DNA from: Ahaetulla prasina
Taxonomy: Eukaryota; Chordata; Lepidosauria; Squamata; Colubridae
Reading direction: 5' to 3'
Assembly: GCF_028640845.1 (NCBI RefSeq)
Contig: NC_080541.1
Location: forward strand, 158,356,502-158,420,501
DNA length: 64,000 bases
The notes under the pieces were generated by a model that worked only from the letters and a program-made list of their open reading frames with translations, ran no database searches and was not told where the DNA came from. A program made the translations under genes and the position numbers. Shown here piece after piece: positions 56,280 to 64,000 of the stretch; the first letter of the stretch is position 1; each line of letters begins with the position of its first letter.

Positions 56280-57960
56280 CCCATGCTACAAGGTAATACC
56301 CATTAGATTCCCCCTTTGTCCAGCATTCAGAGTAAGTCACCAAATGTACAACTTAGGTTGTGATGAAGAGTTGCCCCCTCCCATTTTGCTTGTCATGAGA
56401 GTTATTTTAATTTTAAACCAATTTAATACCGTGTCAGCTTCGATAATGTCAGTGTCACCACCACACCTTCCTGCTGCGGAGCAATTGCAGCAATTGCCGA
56501 AGTCTTGCTGCAATTGCCTAATACAGTGGCCAAGCATGTCACTGCTCATAATTTAAGCTTGACATTGGGAAGATTAATTTACTGTGAAAATGACCCTCCA
56601 GAGACCAGCCTAGGCACTAGATGAATCATAGTTTAAAAATGGGATATTTTGGTGGTTTCTGAACTTCTAATTAAGTCTTTCAAAGAACCATGGATTGTAC
56701 ATTAGTGATAACCTCTTCTGTTTCCCCAGGGACCTGAAACATGCTCCATGGCTGACAATAGTATGACATCTGGAATTCAACCCATAGCTGGCAAATTAAA
56801 CTTAGAAAGTTATCTGATATTATTGGTATTTCAAGGATCTTTCGAGATGTTTACAAAATGCTGTGACACCAGCAACAGATATTCAAATATTCACACTCAG
56901 GGAACATCTACAGTTTCACTATGCCATGTTTTACTAGTAAACAATGTAGAATATATTCTAGCACTTATGATAAAATACTTCCCTTTTTTCTTTCATACTT
57001 GGCTACTATTATCCTAGGTGTTAGCTGAACTGTATGGGGATCATACATCTGGAAAACCAAACCTTTTTGTACTTCCTTTCCCAATAATGGTTTCAGACAT
57101 GTCTTGAATCTTTCACTATCAAGGTAGGACTGCTCAGGTAATACCTTAGATTTTGTTTGAAGTAAATCATATTAATCATCTATAGAAATGATTTTTTTCA
57201 GTGCTCACCTTTTGTGCAGCAGGACTGGATTGATAATATGAGGAATATGAGATTACATTGTGATTCATCACTGCTGTATTCTGAAAGATACACGTGGCTT
57301 TTGAAGATTAATCCCCTGTCCCTTTATACTGTGTATTTGCACAATATTAGGATTTGATCTTAACAGATGAACAGTATCGCTCGCTGTGCCTACCAACCAG
57401 TCTTTTTTCCTCTGACTTTCTCCTTTTGTTCTTTTACTATATCAATTTATTTAGATGACTATCTATCTCTATTTATCTATTCTCAGAGGTGATGAACAGA
57501 CAGTACAATTTACTATACTGAACATCTAGAAATCCGGTCTTATTTTATATATAAAATGTCATTTCTCTTAGCTTTGTTGAGTCAAAATCGAGGGAAATTG
57601 GAAAGGGCAAAGGCTTGGTGAAGGATAATACTTCAATATATTTCTTATCCTGAATTAGCCAAACATTCATTAATTACTGTATAAATTGCATTACAAACCA
57701 AACCAAACCAAGAATAGCCCTTACAACAAATGCACTTTTATAATATCGTCACTTAAATAGCTTTGACTGTTTGCTTCTCTAGTGAGCCAAAACAATATTG
57801 TATTTTCAGTCCTCTACTGAGAACTGAGACTTCCTGCCACAGGGTCTTTAGCTATTGCAAATTTAAGGGTACCATAAACTAGCAAACAAAAATCCCCAGT
57901 TGTAGGGGCAGCCTCAGTGCAGACACCCACATACAATAATTTGCAACAAAATCTAGAGTA
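56280..57960. other. No gene or recognisable element
   Basis: Mostly unique AT-rich DNA. Several GCAATTGC palindromes cluster at 56485-56520, and AAACC repeats occur near 57695-57710. Confidence 0.5.
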
Positions 57961-58112
57961 GAAAAATGTATTCAGTGGAGCAGCTGAATTCTCAGAGCCA
58001 TTTGTCATTCAGGGTGAGTACAGGCAAAGCTTTCTCAAACTGTTTTACGGGGAGGGGATTGCTCCACAGTGACATGTCTATCAGTGTCACTAAGACTTGC
58101 TCATCTACCTTT

Positions 58113-58146
<34 letters not shown>

Positions 58147-58263
58147 CATCCATCCATCCATCCATCCATCCATCCATCCATCTATCTATCTATCTATCCA
58201 TCCATCCATCCATCCATCCATCCATCCATCCATCCATCCATCCATCCATCCATCCATCCATCC

Positions 58264-58342
<79 letters not shown>

Positions 58343-58483
58343 CATCCATCTATCCATCCATCCATCTATCCATCCATCCATCCATCCATCCATCCATCCA
58401 TCCATCCATCCATCTATCTATCTATCTATCTATCCATCCATCCATCCATCCATCCATCCATCCATCCATCCATCCATCCATCC

Positions 58484-58542
<59 letters not shown>

Positions 58543-58588
58543 CATCCATCTATCCATCCATCCATCTATCCATCCATCCATCCATCCA
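58113..58588. repeat. (TCTA)n/(TCCA)n array with higher-order period
   Basis: 476 bases of TCTA and TCCA tetranucleotides in alternating blocks. The irregular block starting TCCATCCATCTATCCATCC is found at 58341 and again at 58541, exactly 200 bases apart, with matching flanking blocks. All three plus-strand frames stay open (LSIY/PSIH repeats) only because the period contains no stop; none is a gene. Confidence 0.97.
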
Positions 58589-58599
58589 AATTGGGCCCT

Positions 58600-59595
58600 A
58601 GGTTCTATCTCGGTTTACCTTTTTCAATAAGCAACCAAGTTCAAAGATCATTTAAATAGCAATTTATAGTTCTCTGATAATGTGTGGTTTCCCTATGAAA
58701 AGGGGGAACCCCAAGAAATGGATTAAATGTACTTTTATAGTTAACACAACAAAGAACTTCAAAGCAAAAGCTGATTGGTTTAGAAATAGTCATCTGTTCA
58801 GTTACATCACAAGAATTACAGCATAGCCATAAGAAAGAGCATTGTACTGTCAGCAAAAATAAAAGAAACATTTGCAAATGAAAATCATAAAAATGGGTTT
58901 GGGTAAGATACACTCTCAGCGCTTCTCAAGGTTGGCTTAACTATTTGACTAGTTCACGGAGTCTTGAGAACAGCTAAAACCAAAACTGTTATTGGCAATG
59001 TATTTAAAGCTGTCCTGCCAGTCTTGGTTCCTGAAAGAGAGGCTTTTTCTTGAAGGTTAAGGTTTATGGGAAATTATTAACCATACAATTGAAAAAGCAA
59101 ATTTAAAATACAAGAAAACCCATTTTAATTAGCCAGTGCAACAGTATTACAAGAACCATGTTTCAAGTGCTACAAAGGCCATCCTCTGTGGCTCTCACTA
59201 TAGTTTATTAATAGCTTCTTTCTTAGCATAAAATACAAACAGAAATAAGGACAATGGAAAAATGGGAAAGCAGAGGAAATAAGTGAGGGAAGGGGGCGGG
59301 GGAGAGATATTGAATTTAATAGCTGGAACAGTCAAGTGTGCAATAGGGCAGAATCCACAATTGTAGTTGAATAGTTAGAGAGTCCTGATCATGCATGATG
59401 CAATCTATGCTATGATTTGGTTGCTGTAAGTATAACGTGTAAAGGGGGAGTTTCCCTTTTCCCCCTTTTTCTTATGTGTGTTCTGTATAGTGTTAGGTTT
59501 ACCTTATGATGTTCCTCTGTTCCTCACTATCTTGTGTTGTTTCTTTTTGGATGATGACAAAAACTGCTGTATAAATTTAAATGTGTATGTGTGTG
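58600..59595. other. No gene or recognisable element
   Basis: AT-rich unique-looking DNA right of the tetranucleotide array. Confidence 0.5.
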
Positions 59596-59596
59596 A

Positions 59597-59810
59597 TATA
59601 TAATAATAATAATAACAGAGTTGGAAGGGACCTTGGAGGTCTTCTAGTCTAACCCCCTGCCCAGGCAGGAAACTCTACACTATTTCAGAGAAGTGGTTAT
59701 CTAACATTTTCTTAAAAATTTCCAGTGTTGGACCATTTGCAACTTCTGCAGACAAGTTGTTCCACTTATTGATTGTTCTTACTGTCAGGAAATTTCCCCT
59801 TAGTTCTAAA
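59597..59810 (-). mobile_element. CR1 LINE 3' end, minus strand
   Basis: On the minus strand: AGGGGAAATTTCCTGACAGT, then the ORF2 end, then GACTAGAAGACCTCCAAGGT and CCAACTCTGTTATTATTATT. It is the same CR1 lineage as 12.0-12.8 and 22.2 kb. Its truncated 5' end abuts the 5' end of the plus-strand CR1 at about 59813. Confidence 0.9.
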
Positions 59811-59824
59811 AAAACTGCGCATGT

Positions 59825-59837
59825 CCAAGATGGCGTC
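59825..59837 (+). promoter_or_regulatory. YY1-like site at CR1 5' end
   Basis: CCAAGATGGCGTC lies about a dozen bases from the presumed first base of the CR1. It matches the YY1 core AAGATGGCG, which in human L1 sits at the same place and sets the transcription start. The function here is inferred from motif and position. Confidence 0.5.
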
Positions 59838-59844
59838 GCGCCGC

Positions 59845-61140
59845 TGATCGAGAAATGTGGCAGCGAGCCTTCCTGGATGTTTCTGGGCTAGGGGGACCCT
59901 TTTGAGATCTTGGGTCCCCCTGCCCAGGTGGATGAGCATCTCCTCAGCCCGGGGATGCTGAGGTGGGTTTTGGGCGGCTCCAGGTGGCTTCAGGAGGAGC
60001 CCAGGGTGATCTCCCATAGCGGTAGTGGCGGCGTTCTACTTCTGGTGGCGGCGGCCTGGTCTGGCCTGGTCGGCCTGATGCGGCCTGGTCCGGCCTGGTC
60101 CGGCCTGGTCCGGCCTGGTCCGGCAGCTTGGCAGTCGGGGGAGCAATGCCGGCGCCGGTGGCGTTGTGGCCGTCAGCGGCAGCAGGCCTCTTTAGATCGG
60201 CTCGGGGAACCCTTTGGAGAGCTTGAGTCCCCCGTCTGGGCCTCGGGAGAGCGTGACCAGAGCGTTTTCTCCGGTGGCGTTTTCTCCGGTGGCGTCTCTC
60301 TCCGGCGCCGGCAGCGGCCTGGCCTGGCAGCGGCCTGGCCTGGCCTGGCCTGGTTCGGTGGCCGGCATTGGCGTCAGTGGCTTGAGCTGGGGGGTGGGGA
60401 CCCTGTGGAGATCTTGGGTCCCCCCCACCTTGGGTGAGAGGGCCCCCCTCCAGCCTGGGGGGCAAGGAAGGCTCCGGACGGCCTCATCTGGGGCCAACTG
60501 GAGTGTTTCTTCTCCGGCGGCACCCTGGCTTGGTTGGGTGGCACCGGTGTTGGCGGCTCCAGCATCGGACGTCGACGGAAGATGACGCCCGGATGTTGGC
60601 AGCGACTGTGGCAGTATGGGTTTTTTGTGCCTGGATGCTGCAGCGGCCCCCAATGGCCCCCAGGGCTACTCTGTTTAGATGGGGGTGCCGATAGTGCCGA
60701 CGGGGGTGCCCCCCCTTTTTTTTGTAAGCTGGCTGGGATGTGGAATTGACATCTGCAGCGAGCCGGCGGGAGAGATGACGGCGACTGACGACGGTGCCGG
60801 GCTGCTGATGCTACCAACCAGCAATGGCAGGGTTCCAGTTGCTGCCCTCCCCCCACTCCAGCGATGCCAATGATGAAGATCCGTGCCACGGATTCCCCCC
60901 CCAGGTGGAGCTGAGATGGAGCCCATGGAGTCCATGAAATTGGAGGACTCGCCCTTTCCTCCCCCCCCGACCACGCTTGGATTGCCCATAGAACATTATC
61001 AAGCCTCAGTCTGTTGTCATCGGCAGCCAAATTAGTGGCTGCAATTCTCGAGGCTCGATGGGGATGGGGGTGATCTGTTGTGGTGCTGAGTTGACTGAAT
61101 AAGGCGGGGACTATCCCATCTAAAGCCTGAGACTGAGACT
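59845..61140 (+). repeat. CR1 leader with imperfect monomers and short tandem repeats
   Basis: GAGATCTTGGGTCCCCC at 59903, GAGCTTGAGTCCCCC at 60218 and GAGATCTTGGGTCCCCC at 60409 mark three diverged monomers. Between them are (CCTGGTCCGG)n at about 60055-60124, CTCCGGTGGCGTTTT repeats at about 60268-60300 and (GGCCTG)n at about 60315-60355. Overlapping frames of 100-218 codons on both strands result from the CpG-rich composition, and none has a recognisable domain. Confidence 0.7.
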
Positions 61141-61147
61141 GAGACGG

Positions 61148-61372
61148 ATGTCCATCGACTTTCCCACCCGGAGATATCCTGACCGTCCAGGATGGGTCTG
61201 CTTGCCGTGTTTTTTCATCATGCGGACATTTTCAGCGGCTGACCTTCTTGCCCTGCGAGATTCCCCTCTCTCACGGGTTTGGCCCTCTACATTATCGAGG
61301 GCCATCTTGAGGATGGGTTTTGGAACCCCGAGAGGTGGCATGCCAAGAATAGGAGACTTAGGGGATTTTTAA
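61148..61372 (+). CDS. CR1 leader ORF with eIF4E-binding-like motif (frame 1 of 2)
   Basis: A 74-codon frame starting at ATG 61148; an in-frame TAA a few codons upstream supports this start. Residues around 27-44 read FSAADLLALRDSPLSR. This fits the eIF4E-binding consensus Y-x4-L-Phi with Phe in place of Tyr, followed by the basic/Pro/Ser pattern seen in 4E-T (EIF4ENIF1). After about codon 48 the match continues in the neighbouring frame (see next entry), so this copy probably has a one-base indel. The position between leader and ORF2 is where CR1 elements carry ORF1. No other ORF1 domain (PHD, esterase, RRM) is visible. The role, if any, would be binding the cap-binding protein; this is inference. 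Confidence 0.5.
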   Translation: MSIDFPTRRYPDRPGWVCLPCFFIMRTFSAADLLALRDSPLSRVWPSTLSRAILRMGFGTPRGGMPRIGDLGDF

Positions 61373-61530
61373 TTAACTGTTTTAACCGATTTTTTAAGGG
61401 GAGTTTTAATGGGAATTTTACGGGGAGGGTGGAAACTGACGGGTTTGGGTTGGGGGGGGAGGGGAAGAACGGGTGGGGAGGGAAACCCGTCGGGGAGGGA
61501 GCCAAGTCCAATGTGTGTTCGCGGCGTTAA
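61279..61530 (+). CDS. CR1 leader ORF, second frame with 4E-T-like DGFWNPERWH
   Basis: Open without an ATG from 61279 to a stop at 61528-61530. Near its start it reads GHLEDGFWNPERWHAKNRR, then a stretch rich in F and N, and ends in a Gly/Lys-rich tail. DGxWxPExWHA is, from memory, the segment that follows the canonical eIF4E-binding motif in 4E-T. Its distance from the FSAADLL motif in the other frame equals that in 4E-T, which argues that the two frames are one broken gene of about 127 codons. The Gly-rich tail overlaps a run of G-tracts. Confidence 0.5.
   Translation: MALYIIEGHLEDGFWNPERWHAKNRRLRGFLINCFNRFFKGSFNGNFTGRVETDGFGLGGEGKNGWGGKPVGEGAKSNVCSRR
61441..61500 (+). promoter_or_regulatory. 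G-quadruplex-prone tract
   Basis: Successive runs GGG TTT GGG TT G8 A G4 within 25 bases, followed by further G3-G4 runs, satisfy the standard four-run G-quadruplex pattern on the sense strand just upstream of CR1 ORF2. Confidence 0.6.
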
Positions 61531-61732
61531 GTTAGGTCCGAGGGTGGTGGGGGAGGGTTTCGTTCCAGCTTATCAGGGTTGTGCTATTGATATGGTAAGT
61601 GGGAGAGGCAGATATGGCAGAAGGGGGGGGCACATCAGGTTTTGGGAGTACGCTCTCGCTATTTAAGAGCGATCACATGCTCCGGCCCCCCTACTTCTTC
61701 CCGTTCCCCGGGTGGCCAGAGTACTCGGGACT

Positions 61733-61863
61733 TGGGCCTCCGGCTGATGTTATGCAATGCAAGGTCCGTGGTTAACAAAGCCCCCCTGATCTCAAATCTA
61801 ATTCAGGAGGGGACCACGGACGTTATGGGCATTACAGAGACCTGGTTGGGCACGGAAGGGGGG
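61733..61863 (+). pseudogene. CR1 ORF2 endonuclease start, cut by LTR
   Basis: The frame reads [20 protein letters not shown] and [11 protein letters not shown], the first two conserved blocks of the CR1 APE-type endonuclease (Asn and Glu of the active site). The frame then runs into the LTR at 61864. The last 41 bases recur to the right of the LTR. Confidence 0.85.
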
Positions 61864-62411
61864 TGTTGTGACCCAGGTTCCTGGACCCGGACTCCTGGAC
61901 TCGGATGATTCAGAAAGTGAGGGAGAAGACCTGGCAAGCCCTGCTTCTCTTGAGCCCTCTCCCTCTCTGGCACCCACTCAAAGGGAGGAGGAGGGGCCGG
62001 CAAGGCCTGATTCTCTGGAGCCTTCTTCTGATTTGGCAACGCCCCAAGAACAGTTTTGGAGTGATGCAAGACTGCGCAGACGTGACCGGCGCGCGCAGCA
62101 GAAGCAGCGTTGGGATAAAGCCAAGTAATAATTGTCATGCAGTGACATCTGCAGAGACTATAAATAGGAGGCGGGACTTCCTGGTTTTTTGTCTTGGACA
62201 AAGCAATGAATTTGCGTGGGCAAACTGTATCAATGGAGGGAAGAATATATTCGTGAGTAATTCTGGCCTTATCTATAATTTCCTCGTTATCTCCAGAAAC
62301 TTGGCAGGCCCGTGGGTAGACGTGGCCAGGACATCTATCTATGTAAATAAAAGGAAAAAAGGAGGCCTCTGACTGACTCTTTGCTGGGAGTATTGGGGAG
62401 GAAACAGAACA
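61864..62411 (+). mobile_element. Solo LTR (548 bp)
   Basis: Starts TGTTGTGACCCAG and ends AAACAGAACA (TG...CA with TGTT/AACA ends), flanked by GGGGGG on both sides. It contains a TATA box in GACTATAAATAGGAGGCGGG at about 62157-62176 and AATAAA at about 62346. No internal retroviral region is attached, so it is a solo LTR. An acidic open frame occupies the U3 part. The parent family is not recognised. The 3' two-thirds are duplicated at 63371-63690. Confidence 0.75.
61868..62128 (+). CDS. Acidic open frame within LTR U3
   Basis: About 86 codons without an ATG, ending at TAA 62126-62128, just before the promoter. The first two-thirds are rich in D, E, S and P ([15 protein letters not shown], then repeated SLEPS blocks). 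The end is strongly basic ([20 protein letters not shown]). A biased composition that ends just before the TATA box suggests the C-terminus of the parent element's last protein reading into its 3' LTR, as in some gypsy and spuma-type elements. No domain is recognised. Confidence 0.4.
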   Translation: MTQVPGPGLLDSDDSESEGEDLASPASLEPSPSLAPTQREEEGPARPDSLEPSSDLATPQEQFWSDARLRRRDRRAQQKQRWDKAK

Positions 62412-63370
62412 GGGGGGTTATGGGCATTACAGAGACCTGGTTGGGCATGGAAGGGGGGGTTCCCCTCGTTGAAATGTGCCCACCGGGTTTCTGAGCATTC
62501 CATCAGCCGAGGGCCCAAGGTAGGGGTGGTGGGGTGGCGGTTATTATTAATGAAAGCCTGGAACCGAGGGAGACCACTGTACCTCAGATAGCTGGTTGTG
62601 AATCCCTCTATGTGAAGTGGGGTCGTAGGACTCAGGTGGGCTTGTTGATCACGTACCTGGCTCCTTGCTGCGTGATAACAGCCCTGCCCAAGCTGTTGGA
62701 ATTGTTGGCCGGGTTGGCAGTTGAAACCCCTAGACTGTTGGTCATGGGGGATTTCAACTTGCCATCAACTGGTGTGGCATCCTCAACGGCTCAGGAGTTC
62801 ATGGCTTCCATGACAGCCATGGACCTGACTTAATTAGTGGACGGCCCTACCCACATCGGGGGAGGCACTCTAGATCTGATTTTTGTCTCTGGCCAGTGGG
62901 CGAATGATCTGATTTTAAATGATTTAGTTATCGAGCCTTTGTCATAGTCAGATCATTCTCTTCTTCGTGTGGACTTTCGGACCGCTACTCACCACCGCAG
63001 GGAGACGGAACCAATGCGTTGGTTCCGTCCCAGGTGCCTGATGGACCCAGAGAGGTTCCTGACGGAGCTTGGGCCGTTTCCCGAGAACCTGGCCCGCGGC
63101 ACGACTGAAGAACTAGTTCCCTGGGAACAGGCCGTGGCTGGAGCTTTGGACCGTGTTGTGCCTTTGCGGCCTCTGACCCGGCGCATTTCTCAACCAGCTC
63201 CTTGGTTCTCGAAGGAGCTGAGGGAGATGAAACGCCGGAGAAGATGCCTAGAGAGAGCCTGGAGATCCAGCCGTTCTGAGGCTGACCGGACACTAGTTAG
63301 GTCCTATAGTAGGACCTACCTAGTGGCACTGAGGGAAGCAAAGCGTTCTTAGGTTTCCTCCCTCATTGCG
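62095..63370 (+). repeat. Tandem duplication G, copy 1
   Basis: A unit of about 1,277 bases: the 3' part of the LTR followed by the CR1 endonuclease. It is repeated from 63371 to beyond the window end. The joint at 63371-63385 shares CAGCAGAAGC between CR1 and LTR sequence. Confidence 0.92.
62462..63352 (+). pseudogene. CR1 endonuclease domain, broken
   Basis: A frame at 62534 carries VAVIINESLEPRETTVPQI and VMGDFNLPSTG (metal-binding residues) and stops at 62830. After stops, a frame at 62969 has VDFRTATHH (just after the SDH motif) and the linker ISQPAPWFSKELREMKRRRR. Three TAG/TAA stops interrupt the 330 codons. It is the same family as 41300-41953, where the domain is intact. It would nick target DNA in an active CR1. 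Confidence 0.87.
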
Positions 63371-64000
63371 TCAGCAGAAGCAGCGTTCGGATAAAGCCAA
63401 GTAATAATTGTCATGCAGTGACATCTGCAGAGACTATAAATAGGAGGCGGGACTTCCTGGTTTTTTGTCTTGGACAAAGCAATGAATTTGCGTGGGCAAA
63501 CTGTATCAATGGAGGGAAGAATATATTCGTGAGTAATTCTGGCCTTATCTATAATTTCCTCGTTATCTCCAGAAACTTGGCAGGCCCGTGGGTAGACGTG
63601 GCCAGGACATCTATCTATGTAAATAAAAGGAAAAAAGGAGGCCTCTGACTGACTCTTTGCTGGGAGTATTGGGGGGAGGGAAACAGAACAGGGGGGTTAT
63701 GGGCATTACAGAGACCTGGTTGGGCATGGAAGGGGGGGTTCCCCTCGTTGAAATGTGCCCACCGGGTTTCTGAGCATTCCATCAGCCGAGGGCCCAAGGT
63801 AGGGGTGGTGGGGTGGCGGTTATTATTAATGAAAGCCTGGAACCGAGGGAGACCACTGTACCTCAGATAGCTGGTTGTGAATCCCTCTATGTGAAGTGGG
63901 GTCGTAGGACTCAGGTGGGCTTGTTGATCACGTACCTGGCTCCTTGCTGCGTGATAACAGCCCTGCCCAAGCTGTTGGAATTGTTGGCCGGGTTGGCAGT
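63371..64000 (+). repeat. Tandem duplication G, copy 2 (cut by window end)
   Basis: Matches 62095-62721 with only a few changes, including three extra bases in the G-run near 63671-63680. It contains the LTR 3' part (to about 63690), then the CR1 endonuclease start. It continues past the window. Confidence 0.92.

Larger units (their letters stand above)
59813..63370 (+). mobile_element. CR1 LINE 5' half, plus strand, with LTR insertion
   Basis: GC-rich leader (59813 to about 61140), a small broken ORF (61148-61530), then ORF2 starting near 61730 with the endonuclease. The element is interrupted by an LTR at 61864-62411. From about 62095 the region is duplicated in tandem and runs off the window end, and the RT part is not reached. 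It is the same family as the fragments at 8742-9410 and 39568-42059. Having the 5' leader is rare among LINE copies. Confidence 0.85.

Noticed and set aside
57966..58659. Plus-strand frames of 177-211 codons with LSIY/PSIH repeats
   Set aside because: All three frames are open because the TCTA/TCCA repeat contains no stop codon; this is a microsatellite and not a protein.
59910..61030. Frames of 123-218 codons on both strands in the CR1 leader
   Set aside because: CpG-rich repeated DNA gives long frames in several phases at once; only the small frame pair at 61148-61530 shows a recognisable pattern.

Overview
The window is eukaryotic nuclear DNA from a squamate reptile, most likely an advanced snake. 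The call rests on the repeat mix: Sauria-type tRNA SINEs with BovB-like tails, RTE-BovB, several CR1-group LINEs (one with the ATTCT pentanucleotide tail typical of snake 'L3' CR1), a vertebrate-type L1, a Penelope-like element, small hAT MITEs and a Ty3/gypsy element. I found no convincing host exon, tRNA, rRNA or CRISPR. Every coding signal I can recognise belongs to a transposable element, so the window reads as intergenic or deep-intronic DNA.

Layout. 1-8.7 kb: AT-rich DNA with a tRNA-SINE (1.15 kb), a hAT MITE with an 8-bp target duplication (3.8-4.3 kb), a TCCTA array beside an L1 ORF2 3' fragment (4.6-5.2 kb), a decayed RT relic and a CTCF-like site. 8.7-14.3 kb: a CR1 3' fragment, three more hAT-type MITEs, a second CR1 lineage (12.0-12.8 kb), a mariner relic and a LINE 3' end. 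14.3-24 kb: mostly sparse, with a hAT MITE (17.2 kb), a Sauria SINE and a CR1 tail. 24-30 kb: an L2/CR1-like LINE on the minus strand, split by a young but dead Ty3/gypsy element (187-bp LTRs, AGAGG duplication). 30-38 kb: a hAT MITE, a SINE, a Penelope-like fragment with an inverted partial copy, another Sauria SINE, and BovB that is itself interrupted by a hAT MITE. 38.4-43.2 kb: a 1.15-kb segment present twice. Between the copies lie a 43-bp exact copy of nearby BovB and a CR1 fragment truncated at both ends. 43.5-51 kb: nested CR1/L3-type tails, interrupted by a 3.07-kb ORF1-only L1 ('HAL1-like') with a 17-bp target duplication; half of this is then duplicated in tandem. 51.5-54.2 kb: a local mosaic of duplications. 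54.6 kb: a SINE sharing its tail with CR1. 58.1-58.6 kb: a TCTA/TCCA array with a 200-bp higher-order period. 59.8-64 kb: the 5' end of a CR1 (GC-rich repeated leader, small ORF, endonuclease), interrupted by an LTR and duplicated in tandem past the window edge.

The most interesting signal is in the CR1 leader at 61.15-61.53 kb. Two adjacent reading frames carry FSAADLLAL and, 28 residues on, DGFWNPERWHA. From memory, this pair and its spacing match the N-terminal eIF4E-binding region of the metazoan protein 4E-T (EIF4ENIF1). If the family consensus confirms it, this LINE encodes a cap-binding-protein ligand. Second in interest are the ORF1-only L1 and the template-switch-like rearrangement at 38-43 kb.
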